From assembly GCA_014378465.1 (NCBI GenBank), contig JACMNQ010000057.1, positions 198,103 to 262,102 of the forward strand: a stretch of DNA of 64,000 nucleotides. Direction: 5' to 3'. The position numbers were made by a program, and so were the translations under genes. The notes under the pieces are model-generated. The model was given only the letters and a program-made list of their open reading frames with translations, ran no database searches and was not told where the DNA came from. This DNA is from Oligoflexia bacterium (GTDB taxonomy: Bacteria > Bdellovibrionota > UBA1018). Within the stretch, counting starts at the first letter, position 1. Every line of letters begins with the position of its first letter. Of the stretch, positions 44,984 through 53,590 are shown piece by piece.

Positions 44984-45866
44984 ACTCCTCCTCGTCGAGC
45001 GCGTTCCGCTCGCCATTTCCAAGAGCCCAGAGTGCTTCATGGGCCTGAGTGGCAGGAAATGGCGAGGACAATGCCTTGCGAATCTCTCCCACAATTTCGG
45101 GAGCTTCACTCTCAAAGTAGCGGATGAATGTTTCGTCGCTCAACTGTGATTCATTGTGGAGGAGCGTTTCCATCGCCAGATTCAGTTCGGAATCGTGCGT
45201 GACTGCGATTTCGATGATCGCCTCAGTCATCACTTCGGTTTCTGAAGCGATTGAGTCAGGCAGGGTGCTCAGAGTACAGAGATCCGCATGCCGTCTTCTG
45301 AGTTTTTCGGCGAAAGAGTGGGCGACATTGCGCACGGCTTCACGAGGGAGCTTTTCCGCTCTCGAAATCTGAAGAATGACTTCACGGCGTCGCGCAGGCT
45401 CCAGCTGATCGAAAATCGCGCCCATCGCTTCCGCATCGCGATATACGGAGATCATGGCGATTTCCGCAGTCGGCTGATCCGTGAAAAGGGCTCGCATCTC
45501 CCGGGGATCCAGGGTGTTGAGGAAATCGAAAGGTCCGACTTCGGATGAATCCGCATTCCAGTCGATTGTTTCGGAAGTGATGTCGCGACAGAGGTCCGCC
45601 AGCGCCTGCACCCCGGTGATGGGCCGTCGCAACCCGAGCGAAATCTGAAGCGCGTACTCCATGCGCTCCCATTCGGCGGCGTTGATCCAGTCAAAACCCT
45701 GACGGCAATACGCGAAACCGACAGAATCCAGAGCCAACGCAAGTTCCAGAAGCCCGTCTCGCGTGGCAAGACGACGTGCCATGACTGAAGCACACGTGCC
45801 TGCCCGGAGGGCCGCGAGCGAAAAAAGCTTTTCCTTCAGTTCTGAAACAGTCTGCAACATCAGCAC
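44964..45866 (-). CDS. FliG middle-domain-like protein
   Basis: About 300 residues from GTG 45866 (8 nt after GGAGAA; ATG 45860 is the alternative). Mid-protein it matches the FliG middle domain: FDFLNTLDPREMRALFTDQP, then TAEIAMISVYRDAEAMGAIF, then LEPARRREVILQISRAEKLP. The canonical EHPQ is here DQPT. A FliG-like second helical unit follows (HDSELNLAMETLLHNESQLS, then EIVGEIRKALSS). The N-terminal segment is unrecognised, and no torque helix is obvious. It diverges from motA across 176 nt. It may form a second ring or adaptor layer on the rotor. Confidence 0.68.
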   Translation of the reverse strand: MLMLQTVSELKEKLFSLAALRAGTCASVMARRLATRDGLLELALALDSVGFAYCRQGFDWINAAEWERMEYALQISLGLRRPITGVQALADLCRDITSETIDWNADSSEVGPFDFLNTLDPREMRALFTDQPTAEIAMISVYRDAEAMGAIFDQLEPARRREVILQISRAEKLPREAVRNVAHSFAEKLRRRHADLCTLSTLPDSIASETEVMTEAIIEIAVTHDSELNLAMETLLHNESQLSDETFIRYFESEAPEIVGEIRKALSSPFPATQAHEALWALGNGERNALDEEEYEYSSN

Positions 45867-46042
45867 GGTGATTCTTCTCCTGTCTACTCTTGCAGTTCTG
45901 ATCGGACGAGTCGGGAAAGGTCTTGAATCAAATATTTTCATCGGGCATCCGCACCAGATCAGTTCCAGGACAGTCACTTTTTTGACAAATAAAATTCTCT
46001 TCTCGGCGACTGAAACATTACGTACGCTGAAAGGAGATCAAA

Positions 46043-46840
46043 ATGAATTTCATCAATATCGTCGGTATCATCTTCGCCATAACCGTCATGCTCTTCGCCA
46101 TGCTCTTCGGCAACCCTCAGCCGATGAAGATGCTCAACGCCCATGGTGCGATCATCGTGCTCGGTGGAACGATGGCATGCGTCGGGATCGCCTTTCAGCT
46201 CCCACGTGCGCTGTCCATGGTACGAGTCTTCTTCAAGGGAATTCTGACGACGAGTCTTTCACGCGACATCAACAAACAGATCATTCAGGAAATGATGGTC
46301 ATGGCTGAAGCTTTCCGGAACAATGACCCAAAACTGGCGGAGATGATTGACGCGGTCAAGGATCCCTTCATGAAAGAATCTCTCACCGCGATCACGGACG
46401 AAGTGCTGGATCCCAGCCGCCTCCTCAAAGTCCTGCATTCGAGAGTGAACACCATCTATGAACGCTATGCGGATGACGCCAAGATGTTCATCGCCTGCGG
46501 AAAATACCCTCCTGCCATGGGCCTCATGGGCGCCGTGACGGGAATGATCTTTCTTCTGGGTTCTCTCGGTGAACCTGGTGCGGAAAAAAGCATCGGACCC
46601 AACATGTCCATCGCCCTGATCGCAACTCTTTACGGAATCGCGCTCGCCAATCTGTTCATCATCCCCGTGGGCGAATATCTGCAGGAAATCGCCAAGCGCA
46701 TTCGGACGAAAAACTTCATCATCGTTGAAGGCATTCGTCACATCCAGACGAGACAGAATCCGGTCGTTCTCGCTGAAGAACTCAATTCCTTCCTTCTTCC
46801 GTCGGAAAGGGTCGACTGGAAGAGTCTTGGCAAGAAATAG
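46043..46840 (+). CDS. motA: Flagellar-type stator protein MotA
   Basis: Encodes 265 residues, the usual length for flagellar MotA and much shorter than defence-type ZorA. The start follows a strong AAAGGAGATC. Four membrane helices: 1 and 2 at the N-terminus (NIVGIIFAITVMLFAMLFG, GAIIVLGGTMACVGIAF), a cytoplasmic domain, then TM3 YPPAMGLMGAVTGMIFLLG and TM4 ALIATLYGIALANLFIIPVG, with the functional prolines. MotA pentamers around MotB conduct ions and push on FliG. A TTGACA lies at 45982. Followed by motB after 9 nt. Confidence 0.94.
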   Translation: MNFINIVGIIFAITVMLFAMLFGNPQPMKMLNAHGAIIVLGGTMACVGIAFQLPRALSMVRVFFKGILTTSLSRDINKQIIQEMMVMAEAFRNNDPKLAEMIDAVKDPFMKESLTAITDEVLDPSRLLKVLHSRVNTIYERYADDAKMFIACGKYPPAMGLMGAVTGMIFLLGSLGEPGAEKSIGPNMSIALIATLYGIALANLFIIPVGEYLQEIAKRIRTKNFIIVEGIRHIQTRQNPVVLAEELNSFLLPSERVDWKSLGKK

Positions 46841-46849
46841 GTTTGACTC

Positions 46850-47659
46850 ATGAGTGACATGCACGACAGCGGACACGGCGGCGGTCAGGACGGCGGGCAC
46901 GAGAGCGATTCTCCCTCACCCCTTTCCTTCAGTCACGAACACGAAGAAAGCGGTCATGGCGAGCCCTGGCTGGTTTCCTATGCCGATCTCATGACTCTTC
47001 TTTTCGGTTTCTTCGTCATTCTCTATTCCATCGCGAACGCGCGAAACAAATCGGATGACGGGCAGATGATCTCGATCCGCAAGGAACTGGCCGTCTACTT
47101 CGGCGGCAAGTACATCAGCAATACCGAAAGCGCCGCTGAAAAAATCAAATCCCGTGTGGGCGTCGATCCTTCCCTCCTCAAGGAAGTCGCGATCGTCGCT
47201 GATCCGGATCGAATTCGCGTGGTGATTCAGAGTCAGTTCCTGTTTGAAAGCGGCAGCGCCGAATTCAATCCCAAGGCCACTCCGATGATCACATCGATGG
47301 TCAACACGCTGAAGACTTCAGGCTCCAACCTGAACATTCGGGTTGAAGGCTACACGGATGACGTCCCAATCACCCCCGGCGGCAAGTATCCCACGAACTG
47401 GGAACTGAGCACCGCACGCGCCTCAAGCGTCGTGCGAGTCTTTGAAAAAGAGGGCTTCAGTCCGGAGAGCCTGACTGCCGTGGGCTACGGCTCGGCTCAT
47501 GCCGCCTTTCCGAATCTGGACAGCAGAGGCGTGCCCATTCCTGAAAATCGCGCATTGAATCGCCGTGTGGTCATCCACGGCACTCCGAACCTCGAGGCTC
47601 CGCCACAGATCTACGGACCCGCCGCCGAGCCGGCGACTGAAAAGAAATCAGAGCACTGA
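46850..47659 (+). CDS. motB: Flagellar-type stator protein MotB
   Basis: Encodes 269 residues. The cytoplasmic N-terminus is unusually rich in His, Gly and Asp (SGHGGGQDGGHESD, FSHEHEESGHGEPW). The single membrane helix WLVSYADLMTLLFGFFVILY carries the essential ion-binding Asp 46. A plug/linker precedes a C-terminal OmpA-like peptidoglycan-binding domain (FESGSAEFNPKA, NIRVEGYTDDVPI, WELSTARASSVVRVF, NRALNRRVVIHG). It anchors the stator to the cell wall. A Pro/Ala/Glu tail follows. Confidence 0.95.
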   Translation: MSDMHDSGHGGGQDGGHESDSPSPLSFSHEHEESGHGEPWLVSYADLMTLLFGFFVILYSIANARNKSDDGQMISIRKELAVYFGGKYISNTESAAEKIKSRVGVDPSLLKEVAIVADPDRIRVVIQSQFLFESGSAEFNPKATPMITSMVNTLKTSGSNLNIRVEGYTDDVPITPGGKYPTNWELSTARASSVVRVFEKEGFSPESLTAVGYGSAHAAFPNLDSRGVPIPENRALNRRVVIHGTPNLEAPPQIYGPAAEPATEKKSEH

Positions 47660-47685
47660 ACGGATCGGGCAGGCAGCAATTTCAC

Positions 47686-48126
47686 TCAATGCACGAGACT
47701 TGTCTCAAAAGACGGACCGGGACCCGGCGACGGACTGGCATTCACGGAGGCGGGCTTGCGGTGGCGCGCTGCCCACTCTTCACGAGCGAGTCTCGCCTGT
47801 TCTGCAACGATTCCACCCAGATTTCGCTGTTCGACATCTCCAATGCCTCCGGCCGGAGGTGGATTGATTCCTGACTCCACCTTGCTCAATTCCTGGGGAT
47901 TGCCATCCGTCTTTGAAGTACCGACGACAGCCTCATGGGAAAAGCCATTCAGAGTGACGGCAGTCGGACTGAATTTCAGAACCGCGATCACGAAGAGGAC
48001 CACCAGCAGCCCAGCGAAAATGACCCAGGCTTCTAAGGCCTGAACCAGCAGCTGCTTGTGGATACTGGTCTCCACTTTCTCTACCGCGTCCATTCTCTGC
48101 TTGTGATCGTCTTCAGATTTGGACAT
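47686..48126 (-). CDS. Single-pass membrane protein, unknown
   Basis: Encodes 146 residues. A charged cytoplasmic N-terminus (SKSEDDHKQRMDAVEKVETS) precedes one helix WVIFAGLLVVLFVIAVLKF (34-52). The rest is probably periplasmic, Pro/Gly-rich, and contains a helical patch AEQARLAREEWAARHRK. It overlaps the coiled-coil gene by 14 nt and converges with motB. No family recognised. Confidence 0.75.
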   Translation of the reverse strand: MSKSEDDHKQRMDAVEKVETSIHKQLLVQALEAWVIFAGLLVVLFVIAVLKFSPTAVTLNGFSHEAVVGTSKTDGNPQELSKVESGINPPPAGGIGDVEQRNLGGIVAEQARLAREEWAARHRKPASVNASPSPGPGPSFETSLVH

Positions 48127-49696
48127 GAAGTCCTCTCAATCGGTCTCTCTGCTCGGTGATCAGCTCAAGAATCTCCTGAACTCGCTGTTTATTCGGATGT
48201 CCCCGCGGAATGCCGTCAAATTCAGCCTGAATTTCAATCATTTCGGCCTCTTTCTTCTTCAGCAGGCCACTGAGCGGAAAAGCGGGAGGCGCCATCGCCG
48301 ACACTGCAGCGGGTGCCTGAAGCTGCGACGTCTGAATCTGAGGCTTTGGAGCAGGCGCGACCTGAGTCATGGCCGTGACCAGACGGCTCTTGATCCGCTC
48401 CTTGTCCTCGATCGCAAGCTGAAGTCCCTGACGGGCGGCATTGAGCGACGAGATCAGACCTTCGAGTTCATTCTTCGCACTCGAATCGACCTGCTTCTTT
48501 TCCGCCAAGGTGGCATTCAGCTGACTGTTCAGTTTCTCAAGATTGGCTTCGAGATTCTGAATCTGCAGCTGCGATTCCTCGAGTGCCTTCGAGAGCTTGC
48601 GATTCTCATTCTTCTCCTCGGAAAGCAGCCCTTTCACTTCCGTGAGGTTCTTGCGACTGGTCTCACGCGCCTGGTTGAGTTCAACTCGTACCGTTTCTTC
48701 GGCCTTCAGACGCCGGGCAATTTCGATATTCAAGGCTTCCATCTCGGCGCGTGTGGAGTCGAGCGCGCAATTGAGTTCGACCATCTGCTGCCCCTGCTTC
48801 TGATTGTGATGCACCAGCTGCACGGCACGCTGCTGATAGTCCGCCAGATTCTGGCGAGCCTCCACGAGTTCATCCGTGATCAATTTCTCACGCTCCAACT
48901 GCTCTGGCCAAAGTTTCCTGAAACGGTTCAGATCCTGACTCAATTGTTCGAGCTGGGAGTCCTGAGTGCGGGTCTTCTGGATCAGCTCCTGCTTGATCCT
49001 GACCTCGTTCTCCAGTTGATGCTGGATCTGTCCGAGGCGCTCGGTGAGCTCAGAATTCTTCAGCGCCTGCTCCTTGAGTTCTCGACTGCTTTTCTGATGA
49101 AGCAGGTGCAACTCATTCAATTTTTCCTGGGCTTCCTTCTGGAAATGACGAAAGGATGAACGAGTGACTTCATGATCTCTCTCCTCGCCTTTCAGCTCGG
49201 CCTGAAGTCTTTCGGCTCGCATCTCGATCTGCTGGAGGCTGTGCACATGGGATTTTTCAGCGGCATTTTTCCATTCCGTGATCCGGCGCTGATTTTCCTG
49301 CGTCGTGGCCGCGTACTGGTTCTTTCGCTGCTCGAGCTCGAGCCCAAGCGCCCTGGTTTCGTCGTTGGTTCGATCCAGCGCCTCGCGAGTCCGCTGATGC
49401 GTGAGCTTTTCTGATTTCAGTTCCGCGTCGATGCGGTTCAGCTGTCCTGTAATTTCCTGGAGAGCCTGCGCGTGCTTGGCTTCAGTCGCGGTCTTCCACT
49501 GAGAGACGTTCTTTTTCACCTGCTCCTCGGCAAGGTCCGAGAACTGCTTCTGCCTTTGATGCTCGAGCTCCAGAGTGGTGATCTGGTGGCGTGCTCCCCG
49601 GAGTTCGCTTTCCAGTCTCTTGCCGGAAATCACGATGGCTTCCAGTTCATAGAACAGACTGGGATGAGAGTTTGAATCGGGATTTTCGGTCTTCAT
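48113..49696 (-). CDS. Large cytoplasmic coiled-coil protein
   Basis: Encodes 527 residues from ATG 49696 after GGAGGAAA. No signal or membrane segment. Residues about 25-440 are almost uninterrupted heptad-type helix rich in E, K, Q and L (LESELRGARHQITTLELEHQ, ELKEQALKNSELTERLGQIQ). A Pro/Ala/Gln linker follows (APKPQIQTSQLQAPAA), then a conserved-looking end (KKKEAEMIEIQAEFDGIPRG then VQEILELITEQRDRL). It resembles cytoskeletal or polar scaffold proteins. Coupled with the single-pass membrane gene and adjacent to motAB, it may anchor or position the motor. Confidence 0.82.
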   Translation of the reverse strand: MKTENPDSNSHPSLFYELEAIVISGKRLESELRGARHQITTLELEHQRQKQFSDLAEEQVKKNVSQWKTATEAKHAQALQEITGQLNRIDAELKSEKLTHQRTREALDRTNDETRALGLELEQRKNQYAATTQENQRRITEWKNAAEKSHVHSLQQIEMRAERLQAELKGEERDHEVTRSSFRHFQKEAQEKLNELHLLHQKSSRELKEQALKNSELTERLGQIQHQLENEVRIKQELIQKTRTQDSQLEQLSQDLNRFRKLWPEQLEREKLITDELVEARQNLADYQQRAVQLVHHNQKQGQQMVELNCALDSTRAEMEALNIEIARRLKAEETVRVELNQARETSRKNLTEVKGLLSEEKNENRKLSKALEESQLQIQNLEANLEKLNSQLNATLAEKKQVDSSAKNELEGLISSLNAARQGLQLAIEDKERIKSRLVTAMTQVAPAPKPQIQTSQLQAPAAVSAMAPPAFPLSGLLKKKEAEMIEIQAEFDGIPRGHPNKQRVQEILELITEQRDRLRGLHVQI

Positions 49697-49886
49697 CTTG
49701 ATTTCCTCCAGGAGATCATCTTTGATTCTGAAGGGTCTGGAGCAGGGAGTAAATGAGCAAAAAGTACCCAGTTTCGTTGAGCTTTTCGGCGCCGTTTTGC
49801 CCGCATCATTCATGCGGAGGTCACGAAGTCAGCGCATTGAGGACAGGACCGTTCAAGTTTTGGCGCCTGTTTCCGAAAGGTAAACC

Positions 49887-50717
49887 ATGGACTCTTCCGG
49901 AATCTCAAGATACCTGGCCTTCATCCTGGTGCTCCAGATGCCGATCTTCTTGATTTCCGGCACTTTGGAACTTCATGCGGCCCCTCCTGTCAGCCGTTCG
50001 TCGGCCGCTTTTACGCCCTCGGGGGTGTCCCCATCCGAACAAAGGAACATTGACTCCCTGAGCTCGGACCTGAAGAAGCTCTCTCAGAAAAGAGCGAAAC
50101 TCATCGAAGAACTGCGAAAGGTGACCAAAAGTCCTGCCAATGCGACCCCGGACGACGTCCTGAGTTACCCAGGGGGCATGATTACTTCGAACACCAATTT
50201 TTTTGCAGAAGAGCGCTATCTGGCCCAGGATCTGATCGATCACATTCGCAAACTTGATGCTCGGATGAAAGAGAAGCAGTTTCAGCTCGAAGTGAATCAG
50301 AATGGACATGCGGCGACCCCCCGGGCTCATCAGCTGGCCAGTCATTTCGAAGTGAGAATTCAGGCAATCAGAGCGGAACTGATCAGGCTCAAAGCTCTTC
50401 AAAAAGCTCCACGGACTCCACAGAACGAGGCAGAAAAGGAAGGAATCGGAAGGGAGATCAGGGAGACTCGTCACGAAATTCGTGAGATCGAGTATGAACG
50501 AGAAAAAGCTCTCGCCGGCAAGTACTCTGAAGATGAACTCCGGATGGAACTCATGTTCAATCATGTCCACGAGATGACCAAAATGAACGGGCCGGCCCGA
50601 CCCACGACGGATTCGACCGGAGTCACCGGCAACCGCGCCAAGCAACTGCCCGAAACTCCGGCAGATACGACGAGCGGCTCCCGTACCCCTGCCTCCAGCG
50701 CCCGCGGACTTCGCTGA
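49887..50717 (+). CDS. Secreted coiled-coil protein, paralogue 1
   Basis: Encodes 276 residues with an N-terminal signal segment (ISRYLAFILVLQMPIFLISG). The mature protein is mostly charged helix: EQRNIDSLSSDLKKLSQKRA, LDARMKEKQFQLEVNQNGHA, IGREIRETRHEIREIEYERE. The end ADTTSGSRTPASSARGLR is Ser/Thr/Arg-rich. It shares its plan and several blocks (DLKKxxxKRAxL, LEVNQxGH, ELxxxHVxxxxKM, SSARGL) with the next gene. Periplasmic; function unknown. First of a five-gene run. Confidence 0.78.
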   Translation: MDSSGISRYLAFILVLQMPIFLISGTLELHAAPPVSRSSAAFTPSGVSPSEQRNIDSLSSDLKKLSQKRAKLIEELRKVTKSPANATPDDVLSYPGGMITSNTNFFAEERYLAQDLIDHIRKLDARMKEKQFQLEVNQNGHAATPRAHQLASHFEVRIQAIRAELIRLKALQKAPRTPQNEAEKEGIGREIRETRHEIREIEYEREKALAGKYSEDELRMELMFNHVHEMTKMNGPARPTTDSTGVTGNRAKQLPETPADTTSGSRTPASSARGLR

Positions 50718-50794
50718 ATTCCCATTTTGCGGTCAACTTCACACGTCAAAATGCCGAAAAGCCTTCAGAGATCCCAAGAAAGAAGAAGGCACGC

Positions 50795-51679
50795 ATGACT
50801 CAACGATTCCGATCAAGAGCTCCGGAGATGATCACAGCATCCCTGCTTCTTCAGGCCGCTTCGCTACTGCTCTCCTTGAGCGTGTTCGCCCAGACTGCAC
50901 GGCCCGTGAATCGTTCCCCCGGCTTTTCTCCCGTAACGACTCTGACGGAAGACGAACAGAAGAAAGTCACGGTCCTTCAGGCCGATCTCCAGAAACAGGC
51001 GGAGAAAAGGGCACAGCTCCTCCAGGATCTGAAGAAAATGACCCAGGCGCCCGACAGTACCTCTGAAAGAGATCTGCTGTCTCCCCTGCCGGGCAGCCTG
51101 ACCCTCCCTAAACTTTACAAAGAGAATCCTTCGGATCCCAGGAACGCCGCAAGACAGGCCGAGCTTGAAAACAGGACCTCCGGGGCTGAATCCATCCGCA
51201 GAAAAATCAAGGATCTCGACTCCATAGTCAGCGAAAAACGAGGTAAACTCGAAGTCAATCAGCAGGGTCATCCTGTCTCGGCTGGAGCGCGGACCCTGAT
51301 TGCGAAGATTGATCTGGAACTCGAAAGCGCCGCCGGAGAACTGAAGTTCGAAGAAAAGAAGCTTTCAGCAGCCGAGGGCTACGACAAAAAGGAATTTCAG
51401 CTCTCCATCAAGGATCTGCACAGAAAGATGCGCGAATTGAAGAATCAGCGCGAAGAACTGCTTGCGGGAAAAGTTTCCGAAAAGGACGTTGAGCTGGAGT
51501 TGATCATTCAACACGTCTCTGACCTGGCCAAAATGCATCCGGCGACTTCGCTCTCGGGTGACTCAACCGCCGTCACGGATACCCGTAACAAGTCGCTTTA
51601 CGAAGCACCTGCTGACTCGACGAACGGATCCCGGCCTGTTTCATCTGGTGCTCGCGGCCTCTCCAACGACCGACACTGA
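50795..51679 (+). CDS. Secreted coiled-coil protein, paralogue 2
   Basis: Encodes 294 residues with a signal peptide (ITASLLLQAASLLLSLSVFA). It is clearly paralogous to the gene before it: RPVNRSPGFSPVTTLTEDEQ, LQADLQKQAEKRAQLLQDLK, KRGKLEVNQQGHPVSAGART, VELELIIQHVSDLAKMHP and a final SRPVSSGARGL. The body is helical with heptad spacing. Predicted soluble periplasmic rods. Separated from paralogue 1 by 77 nt. Confidence 0.8.
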   Translation: MTQRFRSRAPEMITASLLLQAASLLLSLSVFAQTARPVNRSPGFSPVTTLTEDEQKKVTVLQADLQKQAEKRAQLLQDLKKMTQAPDSTSERDLLSPLPGSLTLPKLYKENPSDPRNAARQAELENRTSGAESIRRKIKDLDSIVSEKRGKLEVNQQGHPVSAGARTLIAKIDLELESAAGELKFEEKKLSAAEGYDKKEFQLSIKDLHRKMRELKNQREELLAGKVSEKDVELELIIQHVSDLAKMHPATSLSGDSTAVTDTRNKSLYEAPADSTNGSRPVSSGARGLSNDRH

Positions 51680-51769
51680 TCAACAGTGTTAAATTCACAC
51701 TGAACTCTCAAGTTTCGCCGTCAATATTCCGACAGATTACCAAGTTCATTATTCCATTTGAGGCTGTCG

Positions 51770-52195
51770 ATGAAAATTCTTCCAAACCGTTTTCTTCTCA
51801 TTCTCTGCGCCATCAGCCTGCTGCAAGCTGGAATATCCCCTTCCACGCTTGCGCAAGTCGTGATCAACCCGGCCTCCGACGCCCAAAAAAAATCAACTGC
51901 AAGTGATCCGGGCAGGATGAAAGCAAGGCTCCAGGACCGGATCGGGAGCACGAAGTCCGCCAATCGGAACGAGCTCGGAAAAAAACTGAAGGAAGTTCAG
52001 AACCTGAAGTTGATGCCCGGCATTCCGATTGAAAGCCCTTCTCGAGATCCATCCAATGATGTTCGAAGCGCCCAGGAAGCTCACGAACGCGACATCAATG
52101 AACCCGATGAGAGTGAAAGCATTCGCATCATCGAAGAACGGGCCGCACGAAGAAACTCCAGCGCCTCAGACGCCACTGGCGCGCTCAAACACTGA
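51770..52195 (+). CDS. Short secreted charged protein
   Basis: Encodes 141 residues from ATG 51770; an upstream TTG at 51758 is less likely. A signal peptide (ILPNRFLLILCAISLLQAGI) is followed by a charged, largely helical region (RMKARLQDRIGSTKSANRNE, ELGKKLKEVQNLKLMPG, ESIRIIEERAARRNSSASD). It matches the length of the N-terminal third of the two preceding paralogues but shows little direct identity. Function unknown. Confidence 0.7.
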   Translation: MKILPNRFLLILCAISLLQAGISPSTLAQVVINPASDAQKKSTASDPGRMKARLQDRIGSTKSANRNELGKKLKEVQNLKLMPGIPIESPSRDPSNDVRSAQEAHERDINEPDESESIRIIEERAARRNSSASDATGALKH

Positions 52196-52249
52196 AGTGC
52201 GACACCATGAATTTGAACCCATCCGTCCACTCTGCCCACCGAGGAAATC

Positions 52250-52750
52250 ATGAAAATCATTCGCGCTTCGTTTCTGCTCAGTTCCATCACGCTCTGCCTG
52301 CTTCAACTTGGAGCTTCTCCAGCCATCTTCGCTCACGAAGTTCCGCGGGATGCTCCACACCCCTTGGTCAAAGCGTCGGAATCCGGTGAACGAGTGATAC
52401 AGAGGGAGCATCTGAAGGCGCTCAAGGTCCAATTGACTGAGCTGCTCCATGAAAAATCGGAACTCACGGATCAACTCAGGCAGTCCCGTGCGAAAAGTGA
52501 CATCGCTGCCAGCAAAACTCACAGCGCTGAACTCGAGAGGGTCGATGAAGGCATCGACCAACTGCGATTTGATGCGGGTCAACCCGCCGCTCCCCTGTCA
52601 AAACTTGAACAATCGGAAATCTCGGCGTTCATCGCGGCAGGTGGCGGGAGCGACTCCAGCCACAGTGGAGCGACTTCGGCGGAGCGCGCTCCGGCCACGA
52701 AAGCTTCCAAGAAGTCCGTGGCTTCTGAACTGCACACGCACGGGCACTGA
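52250..52750 (+). CDS. Secreted helical protein with His-rich tail
   Basis: Encodes 166 residues with a signal peptide (IIRASFLLSSITLCLLQLGA). One coiled-coil segment at about 45-110 (REHLKALKVQLTELLHEKSE, AELERVDEGIDQL) is followed by a Ser/Ala-rich end finishing ELHTHGH, which could bind metal. The next gene starts 2 nt after the stop. Same general design as the preceding secreted proteins; function unknown. Confidence 0.7.
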   Translation: MKIIRASFLLSSITLCLLQLGASPAIFAHEVPRDAPHPLVKASESGERVIQREHLKALKVQLTELLHEKSELTDQLRQSRAKSDIAASKTHSAELERVDEGIDQLRFDAGQPAAPLSKLEQSEISAFIAAGGGSDSSHSGATSAERAPATKASKKSVASELHTHGH

Positions 52751-52752
52751 GA

Positions 52753-53490
52753 ATGACTCCATTCAGTCGGGTGACCCTGGCGGCAATCATCGTCCTCTCC
52801 AGTGTCGCCTCCAGTTCCACCCGCGCTCATGCTGGCCCCCGCGAAAACGTGCCTCCTTCCGGTTCCGACATGAAAAAGAAAATCACTTCGCTGCTTGCCG
52901 AGCGAAAAAAACAACAGGAACTTCTGAAACGGGCCATCGCTCAATGTTCTGAATGTCCGGTCCGGGATCAGCAGAAAGTCATGAAAGTCGCGCGACTCCT
53001 CTACCCTGAATTCAGCGCGCTGAAGGATGACGAGTTGCAGGCAGCTGCCCTCGCCAAATGGCCGACCGAGAAGAGAGACGGACGCATCGTCACTCCTGGC
53101 GGACTTGCGTACATGCAATTTTTCCAAACCGAATTCCTGAGTCATCTTCTCGAACATCCCGATGCGGTGGGCCCGCTCAATGGACCCACCCGGATCAGTA
53201 TCAAAAGAAGACTTGAGCCCATCGAAGGCATGAAGACTGAAATCGTGAACCTCGAACTTCAGCTCAAGCAACTGAGGAAGCAGCTGGCGCCCAACGACAA
53301 AGGGCAAAACTCTGAAATCACGGCTTTACTGGCACTGATCGACCAGGCAAAAAATCCAACCACTGAATTGGCTGCCTTGCCCGAGAAAAAAGTGAGCGAC
53401 AGCAAGGTGAAACTGGAAGGCACCATGACGATCCCCGAGCAAAAAATCGGTTCAGCTCTGGTCTCGGATGCCCTCGGCCCTTCACACTGA
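52753..53490 (+). CDS. Secreted helical protein with CxxC pair
   Basis: Encodes 245 residues with a signal peptide ending near RAHAGP. A helix KKKITSLLAERKKQQELLKR leads to CSECPVRDQQK, the only cysteine pair in the array, then LYPEFSALKDDELQAAALAK, a globular middle, and a second coil (KTEIVNLELQLKQLRKQLAP). The CxxC could be a disulfide in the periplasm. Last gene of the five-gene secreted array; it follows 52250-52750 by 2 nt. Confidence 0.75.
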   Translation: MTPFSRVTLAAIIVLSSVASSSTRAHAGPRENVPPSGSDMKKKITSLLAERKKQQELLKRAIAQCSECPVRDQQKVMKVARLLYPEFSALKDDELQAAALAKWPTEKRDGRIVTPGGLAYMQFFQTEFLSHLLEHPDAVGPLNGPTRISIKRRLEPIEGMKTEIVNLELQLKQLRKQLAPNDKGQNSEITALLALIDQAKNPTTELAALPEKKVSDSKVKLEGTMTIPEQKIGSALVSDALGPSH

Positions 53491-53590
53491 TTTTGACTGA
53501 TGAGACCTGATCCGCCCGAGAAAAACCTGATGCTATGGAGATTCGAGCCGAGCTTCAGACGCTCTACACGGGAATCATTGCCCCGCAACC

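Noticed and set aside
45982-46016. Possible flagellar sigma-28 promoter before motA (TAAAATTC with GGCGACTG)
   Set aside because: The spacing between the two blocks is several bases short of the FliA consensus, and the -10 match is poor.
46043-47659. Zorya-like phage defence (ZorA/ZorB)
   Set aside because: MotA is of normal flagellar length without the long ZorA tail, and no ZorC, ZorD or ZorE-type helicase or nuclease gene lies nearby; the neighbours are envelope and FliG-like proteins.
52166-53307. Minus-strand frames opposite the secreted helical array
   Set aside because: No ribosome sites, domains or signal sequences; the plus-strand genes have consistent signal peptides and spacing.
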